Origin: Rikenellaceae bacterium
GTDB lineage: Bacteria; Bacteroidota; Bacteroidia; Bacteroidales; UBA932
Direction: 5' to 3'
NCBI GenBank assembly: GCA_003542575.1
Contig: DPKJ01000005.1
Span: 124,001 to 188,000, forward strand
Length of the DNA stretch: 64,000 bases
The notes below the pieces were generated by a model. That model was given only the letters and a program-made list of their open reading frames with translations. It was not told the origin of the DNA and made no database searches. This document shows, piece by piece, positions 16,053 through 24,548 of the stretch (positions are counted from its first letter, which is position 1; each line of letters opens with the position of its first letter). Made by a program: the position numbers and the translations under genes.

Positions 16053-18263
16053 ATGAAAAAATTAACTTTATTAAGCGGGGTTATTTTATTTACTTTTCTA
16101 TCCCAGCCTCATATATCGGGGCAAAACACGAAAACAGAGGAGACAAAACTCGACAGTGTTGTTATTGAGGCTTTCAGAGCCGGCAAGAATACACCTGTAA
16201 GCTATTCATCTAAAAACAGAGAGGAGATTTTAAAAAGTTCACCGGCTCACTCTGTTCCTATGATTCTTTCACTGCTCCCATCTGTTGTCTCATCTTCGGA
16301 AGGCGGTAACGGACTTGGTTACTCCTCCATGAGGATAAGAGGCAGTGAAGGTTCAAGAATTAATGTTACACTCAATGGTATTTCGCTTAATGATTCTGAA
16401 TCACAGGAGGTTTTCTGGGTTAATATCCCATCTTTCAGCTCATTTATTCAGGATATTCAGGTTCAAAGAGGGGTGGGCACTTCTACCAACGGACCGGGAG
16501 CATTTGGTGCAAGTATCAATATGCGTACAATTCATCCCAATTCCGATGCATACGCTGTTGCTGATTTTGGCGCAGGCAGCTACAACACTTTCTTAACCTC
16601 TATTGGTGCAGGCACAGGCATATCTGAAAAGGGGTTTTCGTTTGATGTGAGATTCTCACGTAATACGACAGATGGATATATCAGAAACGCCAAAGCTGAT
16701 GTAAAATCATTGTTTGCATCAGCAGGTTACCACACTCCCAAAAATTCTATTAAACTAAACTACATTTACGGTGATCAGAAGACGGGAATAACCTGGGAGG
16801 GGATTTCAAGAGAACAGATGGCTCTGGACAGAAGGTACAATCCTGCCGGTGAGTATTATGACGCTGCAGGAAATCCACGCTATTACGATAACGAAACTGA
16901 TAATTATACACAACACCATCTTCAGTTTGTATATTCACACAGTTTTAGCGAAAAGCTGCTGTTTTCAGGAACTTTTCATTATACCAAAGGAGATGGATAT
17001 TATGAAAATTATAAATCCAACAGAAAGTTCTCTTCTTATGGATTACCCTCTCAAACATTGGGAGCAAATACATACAGCAGATCTGACATAATTATCAGAC
17101 AAGCTCTTGATAACAATTATTATGCTTTTAACGGGACATTAAAGCACAATCTGGAAAATGTAAGTTCGGCAGCAGGGATCTCATATTCATACTATGACGG
17201 AGATCACTTTGGGAAGGTTTTGTGGGCAATGTACAACGGAAATGTACCAAATGATTTCACATGGTACATCAACAGTGGGTATAAAGGAGATCTCTCTGCA
17301 TTTGTTCGTTCGGAGGTAAGTATAGGAGATCATTTTGTTGCATATGGCGATCTTCAGCTCAGAAGGGTTAACTACTCTCTGAGAGGAGATGATAAAGATT
17401 TTGTTTCACTAAACTGGGATAGAGTATATAGTTTTTTCAATCCAAAAACAGGTATAACAGTTAATACCGGTGCAGGACAGTTTTATGCATCTGTTGCAAT
17501 CGGTCATAAAGAACCTAGCAGATCAGATATTAAAGAATCTGTTAAAGCTCAAAAAGCATCTGATATCACTCCGGAAAGGCTTACAGATTATGAAATGGGT
17601 TACCGACTGGCCGTTAAAAACTTGTCTCTCTCTGCAAATCTCTTTCTTATGGAGTATAGAGACCAGCTTGTCCCTACCGGCAGGTTAAGTGAGACCGGTT
17701 ATGTGATCAAAGAAAATGTTGATAAATCCTACAGAAGAGGGTTAGAAATAACTGCATCCTGGAGACCATTAAACTTGCTCTCTTTTGATGGAAACATTAC
17801 AATTAGCAGTAATAAAATACTTGATTATACGCAGTTTCTTGATCAGTTTGACAGTTATTGGAATCTTATTTCTCAGAGACAGGTAACATATTCAAAAACA
17901 GATATCTCTTTTTCACCCTCTGCTACAGGAATGGTTATGGTTACAATTCATCCTTTTGCAAATACAACTTTTTCATTGAATGGTAAATATGTTGGAAAGC
18001 AATATTTAGACAATACATCTAACGAAGGTAAATCTGTTCCATCATATTTTCTGACTGGTTTTTCAGCCACCAGAAGCTTTGAGCTTAAAGGCAACAGATA
18101 TCTGGATTTGCATTTTTTTGCTGATAATTTGCTTAATAAGATGTATTTTTCCAATGGATGGATATATAGTGCAGAGTTTACAAACGGAACTCCTTATATC
18201 GAAGAGGGTCTTTACCCTCAGGCGGGAATTAACTTCACAGTTAAAGCATCTTTAAGATTTTAA
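16053..18263 (+). CDS. TonB-dependent outer-membrane receptor, probably for thiamine
   Basis: 736 residues from ATG 16053. The open frame reaches back to 15891, but that part is riboswitch sequence, and residues 1-24 from ATG 16053 form a good signal peptide (ends HISGQ). A plug domain follows (about 30-150, with 'ILSLLPSVV', 'RIRGSEGSRINVTLNGI' and 'VQRGVGTSTNGPGAFGASINM'), then a 22-strand beta-barrel to the end, finishing in an aromatic residue (KASLRF). It imports a scarce nutrient through the outer membrane with TonB energy. The TPP riboswitch upstream and the PnuT-like gene downstream make thiamine the likely substrate. It lacks the extra N-terminal carboxypeptidase-like domain of SusC proteins. 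Confidence 0.88.
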   Translation: MKKLTLLSGVILFTFLSQPHISGQNTKTEETKLDSVVIEAFRAGKNTPVSYSSKNREEILKSSPAHSVPMILSLLPSVVSSSEGGNGLGYSSMRIRGSEGSRINVTLNGISLNDSESQEVFWVNIPSFSSFIQDIQVQRGVGTSTNGPGAFGASINMRTIHPNSDAYAVADFGAGSYNTFLTSIGAGTGISEKGFSFDVRFSRNTTDGYIRNAKADVKSLFASAGYHTPKNSIKLNYIYGDQKTGITWEGISREQMALDRRYNPAGEYYDAAGNPRYYDNETDNYTQHHLQFVYSHSFSEKLLFSGTFHYTKGDGYYENYKSNRKFSSYGLPSQTLGANTYSRSDIIIRQALDNNYYAFNGTLKHNLENVSSAAGISYSYYDGDHFGKVLWAMYNGNVPNDFTWYINSGYKGDLSAFVRSEVSIGDHFVAYGDLQLRRVNYSLRGDDKDFVSLNWDRVYSFFNPKTGITVNTGAGQFYASVAIGHKEPSRSDIKESVKAQKASDITPERLTDYEMGYRLAVKNLSLSANLFLMEYRDQLVPTGRLSETGYVIKENVDKSYRRGLEITASWRPLNLLSFDGNITISSNKILDYTQFLDQFDSYWNLISQRQVTYSKTDISFSPSATGMVMVTIHPFANTTFSLNGKYVGKQYLDNTSNEGKSVPSYFLTGFSATRSFELKGNRYLDLHFFADNLLNKMYFSNGWIYSAEFTNGTPYIEEGLYPQAGINFTVKASLRF

Positions 18264-18278
18264 TGTAGATGATTTTAT

Positions 18279-18848
18279 ATGGACGTAACAGAGGTAATTG
18301 GTGCAGTTGCAGGATTTTTATATGTAATCCTTGAAATCAGGCAAAAAAAAGCTATGTGGATTGTGGGTGGAATTTCTGCTCTTTTCTATATTTTACTCTT
18401 TTTTAATGCATCACTTTATGCTGCTGCGGCACTGCAGTTCTATTATCTGTGGGCAAGTTTTTATGGTTGGTTTGTCTGGAACAGGCAGAGCAAGGTTGAG
18501 GGTGATGATAAACCTATGGTAGTGGATATGCCTGTTAAAAAGGTGTTTATATCATCTGCGCTTGCTCTTGCAGGATTCTTTGTTGTTTGGTACCTTCTAG
18601 CCACGTTCAGTTCTGATCCAATGCCGGTAAGCGATGCCTCTATTGCTGCTATAAGCATGCTTGCCACATACTGGGTTGCCAACAGATACATTTATCACTG
18701 GCTCTTATGGATAGTAGCCGATATTATTGCTGTTTATATGTATTTAAATCAGGGACTCTATGCCACTACTGTTCTTTATATTATATACACGGTTGCCGCA
18801 ATTGTAGGTTATATTCACTGGAGAAAGTTCAGGCGGGTTTTGAATTAG
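18279..18848 (+). CDS. pnuT: PnuT-type thiamine transporter (PnuC family)
   Basis: 189 residues with about seven membrane helices, the PnuC family of facilitators for vitamin precursors. Typical sequences are 'ILEIRQKKAMWIVGG' near 20-34, 'QFYYLWASFYGWFVW' near 51-65 and the helical tail 'WIVADIIAVYMYLNQGLYATTVLYIIYTVAAIVGY'. PnuC itself carries nicotinamide riboside; the version linked to TPP riboswitches is called PnuT and carries thiamine. The gene is 15 bases behind the receptor gene and so under the same riboswitch. The usual third gene, a thiamine pyrophosphokinase, does not follow here. Confidence 0.85.
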   Translation: MDVTEVIGAVAGFLYVILEIRQKKAMWIVGGISALFYILLFFNASLYAAAALQFYYLWASFYGWFVWNRQSKVEGDDKPMVVDMPVKKVFISSALALAGFFVVWYLLATFSSDPMPVSDASIAAISMLATYWVANRYIYHWLLWIVADIIAVYMYLNQGLYATTVLYIIYTVAAIVGYIHWRKFRRVLN

Positions 18849-18869
18849 TCCCTAAAATTCCTATTTTTG
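18839..18869 (+). promoter_or_regulatory. Promoter of the MurNAc kinase gene
   Basis: TTTG at 18839-18842, a 19-base gap, TATTTTTG at 18862-18869. The upstream element is in the last codons of pnuT, so the kinase-murQ genes are separate from riboswitch control. Confidence 0.65.
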
Positions 18870-18889
18870 CCCCACTAAATAATTGAAAT

Positions 18890-19726
18890 ATGCGTCTAAT
18901 TGCAGATTCCGGCTCTACAAAGGTAGATTGGAGAGCCATCCATAGTGATGGTTCAGTACAGGAGATAACTACGGCAGGTATTAACCCGTTTTTCCAGACA
19001 GAGGAGCAGATTGTTTATGAACTTCAGCAGAATCTTCTGCCTGATATCAGTGCTTCAGTTAATGAAATACATTTTTACGGTGCCGGCGTATCCTCTCCTG
19101 AAAAGGTTTTGGTTTTACAAAATTGCTTCAGGAAGGTATTCCCAAAAGCAAGGTCAAATGCATATACCGATCTTCTGGCTGCAGCCAGGGCTCTCTGTGG
19201 AAAGAAACCCGGAATTGCCGCTATCCTTGGAACCGGTGCAAATTCTTGCTTTTATGACGGTAACGAGATAGTAGATAATGTTCCGGCGTGTGGCTTTATT
19301 TTGGGTGATGAAGGTAGCGGTGCTGTTCTTGGAAAGAAATTTATCTCTGATTACCTTAAAAGACAGCTTCCTTCGGATTTGAATACGCTGTTTGATCAGA
19401 AATACAACCTTAATTACAACTCAATTATTGAAAGGGTTTACAGACAGCCGTTCCCCAATAGGTATCTGGCAACATTCTCGGTGTTTTTACATCAGAACAA
19501 GACCAATCCTTATGTTTCAAAGTTGCTCAAAAACAGCTTTGAAGAGTTTTTCACAAGGAACGTAATGCAGTATGATTACAAAAAATATCCTGTGAACCTT
19601 GTTGGCTCTGTTGCATTCCATTATGAAGATATTATAAAAGATGTTGCAAAAGGGCTCGGTGTAAAAATCGGAAATATTCTTCAGTCTCCGATTGATGGTC
19701 TAGCTGAGTATCATAAATCCCTGTAA
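18890..19726 (+). CDS. murK: BadF/BadG-type sugar kinase, probably N-acetylmuramic acid kinase
   Basis: 278 residues of the ASKHA fold, BadF/BadG/BcrA/BcrD family. Phosphate-binding motifs are DSGST (6-10) and LGTGANS (113-119), and 'LGDEGSG' (138-144) holds the sugar-side acidic residue, as in human N-acetylglucosamine kinase. It is seven bases upstream of murQ. Since MurQ acts on MurNAc 6-phosphate, the kinase most probably makes that compound from MurNAc, as described for the murTKQ genes of Tannerella. N-acetylglucosamine is an alternative substrate. The enzyme is cytoplasmic. Confidence 0.82.
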   Translation: MRLIADSGSTKVDWRAIHSDGSVQEITTAGINPFFQTEEQIVYELQQNLLPDISASVNEIHFYGAGVSSPEKVLVLQNCFRKVFPKARSNAYTDLLAAARALCGKKPGIAAILGTGANSCFYDGNEIVDNVPACGFILGDEGSGAVLGKKFISDYLKRQLPSDLNTLFDQKYNLNYNSIIERVYRQPFPNRYLATFSVFLHQNKTNPYVSKLLKNSFEEFFTRNVMQYDYKKYPVNLVGSVAFHYEDIIKDVAKGLGVKIGNILQSPIDGLAEYHKSL

Positions 19727-19733
19727 TTGAATT

Positions 19734-20546
19734 ATGAAAGTAACTGAACAATCATCAAAGTACGATCATTTGGACAAAATGTCCACTCTGGATCTGCTAA
19801 TCAATATGAACAATGAGGACAAAACTGTACCATACGCAGTTGAGAAGTGTATTCCTCAAATCGAGAAGCTTGTAGACGAGATCGTAGACAGAATTATCAG
19901 AGGAGGTCGTCTGTTTTATCTGGGAGCTGGAACCAGCGGTCGTCTGGGTATACTTGATGCCTCTGAAATTCCCCCTACTTTTGGTGCCCCTTTTGACCTT
20001 GTAATAGGTCTTATTGCCGGAGGTGATTCTGCTATCAGAAGAGCTGTTGAAGCTGCCGAAGATAGTTGGGAAGGTGGATGGAACGATATGCAGCAGTATG
20101 GTGTTGGGAAAGATGATGTCGTAATAGGCATTGCCGCTTCTGGAACCACTCCGTATGTTATCGGAGCTGTTAAAGAGGCCAGGAAAAGAGGCATTCTGAC
20201 TGCTTGTGTTACATGTAATCCTGATAGTCCTCTATCTGTAGAAGTTGATATTCCAATAGAGGCTGTTGTGGGACCGGAGTTTTTAACCGGAAGTACAAGA
20301 ATGAAATCAGGAACTGCCCAAAAACTTGTTCTTAATATGATTACCACAACCACTATGATTCGCCTGGGACATGTCAAGGGAAACAAGATGGTAGACATGC
20401 AGCTTACCAACGCAAAGCTTGTTGACAGGGGAACCAGAATGATAATGGAGGAGGCCTCAATAACAGATTACGATATAGCAAAACAACTTCTGCTTACTCA
20501 TGGTTCTGTACGTAAAGCAGTTGATTTTCATATAAATCAACAATAG
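19734..20546 (+). CDS. murQ: N-acetylmuramic acid 6-phosphate etherase
   Basis: 270 residues with one SIS domain. MurQ cuts the lactyl ether of MurNAc 6-phosphate, giving GlcNAc 6-phosphate and D-lactate, a peptidoglycan-recycling step. GAGTSGRLGILDASE (64-78) is the family signature and contains the catalytic glutamate of the DASE block; 'GIAASGTTPYVIGA' and 'EFLTGSTRMKSGTAQK' complete the phosphosugar site. It is slightly shorter than E. coli MurQ (298). The C-terminal UBA-like helices are largely reduced. It is in one operon with the kinase and recR. Confidence 0.93.
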   Translation: MKVTEQSSKYDHLDKMSTLDLLINMNNEDKTVPYAVEKCIPQIEKLVDEIVDRIIRGGRLFYLGAGTSGRLGILDASEIPPTFGAPFDLVIGLIAGGDSAIRRAVEAAEDSWEGGWNDMQQYGVGKDDVVIGIAASGTTPYVIGAVKEARKRGILTACVTCNPDSPLSVEVDIPIEAVVGPEFLTGSTRMKSGTAQKLVLNMITTTTMIRLGHVKGNKMVDMQLTNAKLVDRGTRMIMEEASITDYDIAKQLLLTHGSVRKAVDFHINQQ

Positions 20547-20554
20547 GAACCTCA

Positions 20555-21178
20555 ATGTCAAGACAGAATCTATCCTCTGCTTTATTGTCTGCTGCCGTAG
20601 ATGAGCTCGCTGCTCTTCCGGGAGTCGGCAGGAAAAGTGCTTTAAGGTTTGCGCTACATTTGCTCAGGCAGCCTAAAGAGAATGTGGACAGATTCGGTAA
20701 ATCAATAATTAAGCTAAGAGAAGGTATTCAGTATTGCAAAGTTTGCAATATGATTTCGGACGTACCTGTTTGTCCTGTTTGCAGTGACAAGACTCGAGAT
20801 GGAGGTTTAATATGCGTTGTAGAGAGTATAAGAGATGTCCTGAGCATTGAAAATACAGGAGAGTTTAATGGTTTGTACCACGTTTTAGGTGGAATTATCT
20901 CTCCAATGGATGGTATCTCTCCGTCTGACATCGCTATAGAATCGCTAATTAAAAGGGTTGAAAATTCTCAAATCAATGAGGTATTCCTAGCCCTTAACAC
21001 AACCATGGAGGGCGAGACAACGTCGTTTTATATATACAAGAAATTAAGCAAGTTCCCTTTAAAGATAAGCACTATAGCCAGAGGTGTCGGGTTTGGAGAT
21101 GAATTGGAGTATACCGATGAAGTAACTCTTGGCAGGTCTGTTTCAAACAGGCAACCGTTTATTCCGTCAAATTTGTAA
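20555..21178 (+). CDS. recR: Recombination protein RecR
   Basis: 207 residues, a normal RecR length. It has the helix-hairpin-helix LPGVGRKSALRFALHLL (about 20-36), a four-cysteine zinc finger (CKVCN ... CPVC, about 58-72) and a Toprim domain ('LICVVES' near 82, 'ALNTTMEGETTSFYI' near 150). RecR loads RecA at gaps with RecO and RecF. It is nine bases behind murQ; the location in a sugar-recycling operon is probably only a positional link. Confidence 0.95.
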   Translation: MSRQNLSSALLSAAVDELAALPGVGRKSALRFALHLLRQPKENVDRFGKSIIKLREGIQYCKVCNMISDVPVCPVCSDKTRDGGLICVVESIRDVLSIENTGEFNGLYHVLGGIISPMDGISPSDIAIESLIKRVENSQINEVFLALNTTMEGETTSFYIYKKLSKFPLKISTIARGVGFGDELEYTDEVTLGRSVSNRQPFIPSNL

Positions 21179-21190
21179 AAAATTAATATT

Positions 21191-22693
21191 ATGCATGCTT
21201 TCCCACTTTCATGGCTTTTAACGGCCTTTACAGTTTACACAGCTTTACTGTTTTTTGTTTCATGGCTGACATCAAGAAAGGCCGATTCGGGGTCATATTT
21301 TCTTGGTAATAAGAAATCTCCCTGGTTTATAGTAGCATATGGAATGGTTGGTACATCCATCTCCGGAGTTACCTTTATTTCGGTTCCGGGTAATGTACTG
21401 AATCAGAATTTTTACTATATGCCTTTGGTTCTGGGATTTTTACTTGGCTATGTGTTGATTGCCCAGGTGTTAATTCCATTGTACTACAAGATGAACCTCA
21501 CATCCATTTATACCTATCTGGAGAAGAGGTTTGGTTTTTTTACCTACAAAACTGGCGCTTCAGTTTTTATGGTATCAAGAATACTGGGTGCTGCTGTAAG
21601 GATTTTTGTTGTAGTTCTTGTTCTGCACACTTTTCTGCCTGAGGGATCGGTTCCGTTCTGGGGTGTGGCTTTTATATTCATGTTCCTGATATTTCTTTAT
21701 ACATTTAAAGGTGGTGTTAAAACCATTATCTGGACAGATGTATTGCAAACAACATTTATGCTTCTGGCTGTATTTCTTACAATTTTTTCAATTGCAAGGG
21801 CAATGGACTGGAGTGTAGGGGAGATGCTTACAGAGGTCAGAAAGTCAACCTTTTCAAACTGGATTGATTGGGAATGGAGCAACACTACTAATGTAATCAA
21901 GCAATTTGTTGCCGGTATCTTCATTACAATAGTAATGACAGGCCTTGATCAGGAGATGATGCAGAAGAATCTCTCATGCAAAAACATAAGAGAGGCTCAG
22001 AAGAATGTCTATACTACAAGTGTAACCATCGTGGTTGTCAATTATTTCTTCCTTTTACTAGGTGCTGTACTTGCTCTTTATGTAAGTTCAAAACATGGAG
22101 GAATGGAGGGTATAGGACTTGCAAACGACCTTGGAGAGTTTACGAAGGCACAAACAGACAAGTTATTTCCTACCATTGCAAGTCAATATCTGGGACTCGG
22201 AGTTGGTCTGTTCTTTATAATAGGATTAATTTCAGCATCGTACCCTAGTGCAGGAGGTGCTCTTACTTCACTTACAACCTCATTTTGTATTGACTTTGTT
22301 GGCTTCAACAGTAGAAACGACCTTACAGAAACAAGAAAGAAAAAAATCCGCCAGATGGCTCATGCCGGTTTTGCAGTGCTCTTTTTTATAATTATCGTCG
22401 TGCTGCATATTGTTAATAATCAAGCTGTAATAGACCTTGTATATCTGCTTGCAGCTTATACATATGGTCCGCTGCTTGGATTTTTCTTCTTTGGTTTACT
22501 TACAAAATATCAGGTTAAGGATAAATATATGCCGTATGTAGCTATAGGTTCACCTATACTATGTTACATACTTGATGTTTTTGGCAAGCAATACCTTGGT
22601 TTCGGATTTGGCTTTACCATTTTGATCATGAACGGACTATTTACCTTTGCAGGTATGTATCTGCTTAGAGTGAGGAAGGTTAAGGCCCAGTAA
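21191..22693 (+). CDS. Sodium:solute symporter (SSS family)
   Basis: 500 residues with about 13 membrane helices. The N-terminal 'SGSYFLGNKKSPWFIVAYGMVGTSISGVTFISVPG' pattern (given here in part: FLGNKKSPW and GTSISGVTF) and 'GLISASYPSAGGALTSLTTSF' near 345-365 are SSS hallmarks, including the sodium-site serines. SSS proteins import sugars, amino acids or vitamins with sodium. The gene is 12 bases behind recR in the murK-murQ unit, so an amino sugar such as MurNAc is a reasonable substrate guess, but the family does not prove it. Confidence 0.85.
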   Translation: MHAFPLSWLLTAFTVYTALLFFVSWLTSRKADSGSYFLGNKKSPWFIVAYGMVGTSISGVTFISVPGNVLNQNFYYMPLVLGFLLGYVLIAQVLIPLYYKMNLTSIYTYLEKRFGFFTYKTGASVFMVSRILGAAVRIFVVVLVLHTFLPEGSVPFWGVAFIFMFLIFLYTFKGGVKTIIWTDVLQTTFMLLAVFLTIFSIARAMDWSVGEMLTEVRKSTFSNWIDWEWSNTTNVIKQFVAGIFITIVMTGLDQEMMQKNLSCKNIREAQKNVYTTSVTIVVVNYFFLLLGAVLALYVSSKHGGMEGIGLANDLGEFTKAQTDKLFPTIASQYLGLGVGLFFIIGLISASYPSAGGALTSLTTSFCIDFVGFNSRNDLTETRKKKIRQMAHAGFAVLFFIIIVVLHIVNNQAVIDLVYLLAAYTYGPLLGFFFFGLLTKYQVKDKYMPYVAIGSPILCYILDVFGKQYLGFGFGFTILIMNGLFTFAGMYLLRVRKVKAQ

Positions 22694-22699
22694 CTTTAA

Positions 22700-22730
22700 T
22701 TGAGCTTTTTAGAAAATTATCTTAACTTTG
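22700..22730 (+). promoter_or_regulatory. Promoter of mqnA
   Basis: TTG at 22700-22702, a 20-base gap, TAACTTTG at 22723-22730. The box sits inside the left arm of a large palindrome (22717-22751), which makes it a candidate for repressor control. Confidence 0.65.
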
Positions 22731-22751
22731 CCCCGGCAAAAGTTAAGATAA
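22717..22751. repeat. Inverted repeat over the mqnA promoter and start codon
   Basis: TTATCTTAACTTT (22717-22729) and AAAGTTAAGATAA (22739-22751) are perfect 13-base inverted arms around a 9-base G/C-rich centre. The left arm contains the -7 box; the right arm ends on the A of the mqnA start codon. It could be an operator or, as RNA, a hairpin covering the start. Internal re-pairing of TTTGCC with GGCAAA would extend the stem with one bulged A. Confidence 0.75.
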
Positions 22752-23521
22752 TGCTCGTACGTATCTCTGCAATATCATATTTAAATACTCTACCTTTTGT
22801 GTATGGGTTGATGAATCATCCTGTATCGGAAAAGATTGAGTTAAGAATGACAACCCCGGAAGAGGCTGCCCGTACTCTGATTGACGGAACTTCAGATATT
22901 GGTATTGTTCCTTCGGCCGTAATTCCTCAGCTAAAAAACGGCAGAATTATATCTGAGTTTTGTATTGCTGCAGATACAGATGTCGCAAGCGTGTTGTTGT
23001 GTAGTGGAAAACCAGTTGAACAGATAGACAGAATTTATCTTGATACAGAATCTATGACCTCCGTTTTACTTGCAAGGATTCTCTGCAGAAAATACTGGAA
23101 AATCGATCCGGAGTTTGCTAAATTTAATTTTTCGTCAAATGAACTGGATCCTTCTGAATCTTATGTGCTTATAGGTGATAAAGCTATGTTGAATGCGCAT
23201 AAATTCAACTTTATCTATGATCTGGCTGCTGAGTGGATTAAATTTAAAAAAATGCCCTTTGTTTTTGCATGCTGGGTTGCAAACAAGAAGTTAAGTAGTG
23301 AATTCAAAGAAGAATTTAACGATGCATTGAGGCTTGGGCTCAATAATATTGATAAAGCCCTCACATCAATCCCTCACAAGTTTGATTACCAGATAGCCTA
23401 CAATTACCTTACAAAGAATATATCATTTAATCTAAGTCCTGACAAAAGAGAAGGACTCTCTGAATTTTGGTGCCTTGCACTTGAAGAGCTTAAATCAAAA
23501 GTCCGATGGTTTGACCGGTAA
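22751..23521 (+). CDS. mqnA: Menaquinone biosynthesis protein MqnA (chorismate dehydratase)
   Basis: 256 residues from ATG 22751; the longer frame from 22700 would begin upstream of the promoter box and is excluded. MqnA belongs to the periplasmic-binding-protein fold and converts chorismate to 3-enolpyruvylbenzoate, the first step of the futalosine route to menaquinone. Conserved blocks: RISAISYLNTLPF at the start, 'DIGIVPSAVIPQL' near 55-67, 'LDTESMTSVLLARIL' near 98-112 and 'FVFACWVANKKL' near 180. Other futalosine genes are not in the window. Its start overlaps a 35-base palindrome. Confidence 0.9.
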   Translation: MLVRISAISYLNTLPFVYGLMNHPVSEKIELRMTTPEEAARTLIDGTSDIGIVPSAVIPQLKNGRIISEFCIAADTDVASVLLCSGKPVEQIDRIYLDTESMTSVLLARILCRKYWKIDPEFAKFNFSSNELDPSESYVLIGDKAMLNAHKFNFIYDLAAEWIKFKKMPFVFACWVANKKLSSEFKEEFNDALRLGLNNIDKALTSIPHKFDYQIAYNYLTKNISFNLSPDKREGLSEFWCLALEELKSKVRWFDR

Positions 23522-23553
23522 ATTAAAGTACAAACCTTAAAAACGGATTAATT

Positions 23554-24504
23554 ATGCTCGAAATATTCTACAAAAACAAAGGTCAGCTTGTAACGACAAA
23601 TGAGTTAAGTGCGCTTGACAATCTTGGCTATGACGATATCCTGTGGATTGATCTATTATCCCCTTCGGGTGAAGAGAAGCGGGGTATAGAGAATTATCTG
23701 AATACAACCCTTCAGAGCCGTGCACAGGCAGAAGAGATTGAGAGCTCATCGCGTTATTCTGAGTCTGAAACCACAATTTTTATAAACACAAACTTCCTGA
23801 TACCCGGCCCGGATAATTATAGTATGGAGGCGGTATCTTTCATTTTGTGTGAAGGAATAATCGTTTCGATAAGGCATGTCCCTTTGAGAAGTTTTACAGA
23901 TGTTCAGAGAAGGCTGATTGTAAATTACAAATCCATGCCTACAGGCTACCACATTCTGATTGGTGTTCTGGAGAACAGAATAGACCTGGATGCTGATATG
24001 ATAGAGCTTATGTCTAAGGAGATAGCTCTGTTTAGCAAAAAAGTGGGCCATGGTGGCGAGATGGGAGAGGAGTTCATTCTGGACATCAACCAACTTCAGG
24101 AGAATACAATGTTGGTGAGAGAGAATATTGTTGATAAACAGAGGATGATTTCAAGTATTCTAAAAAGTGATAAATTTCCAAGAGACGTTTACGCAAAGCT
24201 TAATGTGCTGATAAAAGACGTTAACTCGCTTATCAACCATACCAATTTTAGCTTTGAAAGGCTTGAGTATATGCAGAATACGGTTCTTGGGCTTATCAAT
24301 TTGGAGCAGAACAGGATTATGAAGATATTCACCTTTGTCTCCCTTTTGTTCATGCCACCTACTGTTATCGCCAGTATCTACGGAATGAATGTCGATCTGC
24401 CAATTATGGGTGGAATGGTTGACTTTGCTCTCATCATGGTTGTTATGATGATTTCTGTTGTAACAGTTTCGATACTGTTTAAAAGAAAAAAGATGCTCAA
24501 ATAG
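23554..24504 (+). CDS. corA: Magnesium/cobalt transporter CorA
   Basis: 316 residues. The N-terminal about 245 residues form the cytoplasmic funnel (mixed beta then long helices), and two membrane helices lie at about 257-277 and 288-308. The signature GMN is at 277-279 in SIYGMNVD, the ion-selectivity loop. The C-terminus is basic (KRKKMLK). CorA pentamers import magnesium. The last codon and stop form part of a terminator hairpin. No magnesium-sensing leader is visible in the 32-base gap upstream. Confidence 0.93.
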   Translation: MLEIFYKNKGQLVTTNELSALDNLGYDDILWIDLLSPSGEEKRGIENYLNTTLQSRAQAEEIESSSRYSESETTIFINTNFLIPGPDNYSMEAVSFILCEGIIVSIRHVPLRSFTDVQRRLIVNYKSMPTGYHILIGVLENRIDLDADMIELMSKEIALFSKKVGHGGEMGEEFILDINQLQENTMLVRENIVDKQRMISSILKSDKFPRDVYAKLNVLIKDVNSLINHTNFSFERLEYMQNTVLGLINLEQNRIMKIFTFVSLLFMPPTVIASIYGMNVDLPIMGGMVDFALIMVVMMISVVTVSILFKRKKMLK

Positions 24505-24514
24505 AGCATCTTTT
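24488..24514. terminator. Bidirectional terminator after corA
   Basis: GATGCTC (24492-24498) pairs with GAGCATC (24504-24510), flanked by A-run and T-run, and overlaps the corA stop codon. It also suits the converging POT transporter gene. Confidence 0.75.
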
Positions 24515-24548
24515 CCCTTAGATATAATCAAGTATTTCAGTTTTTTTA

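Noticed and set aside
19916..20410. 164-residue open frame on the minus strand
   Set aside because: It is antisense to murQ, whose motifs are unmistakable; it has no family resemblance or promoter.
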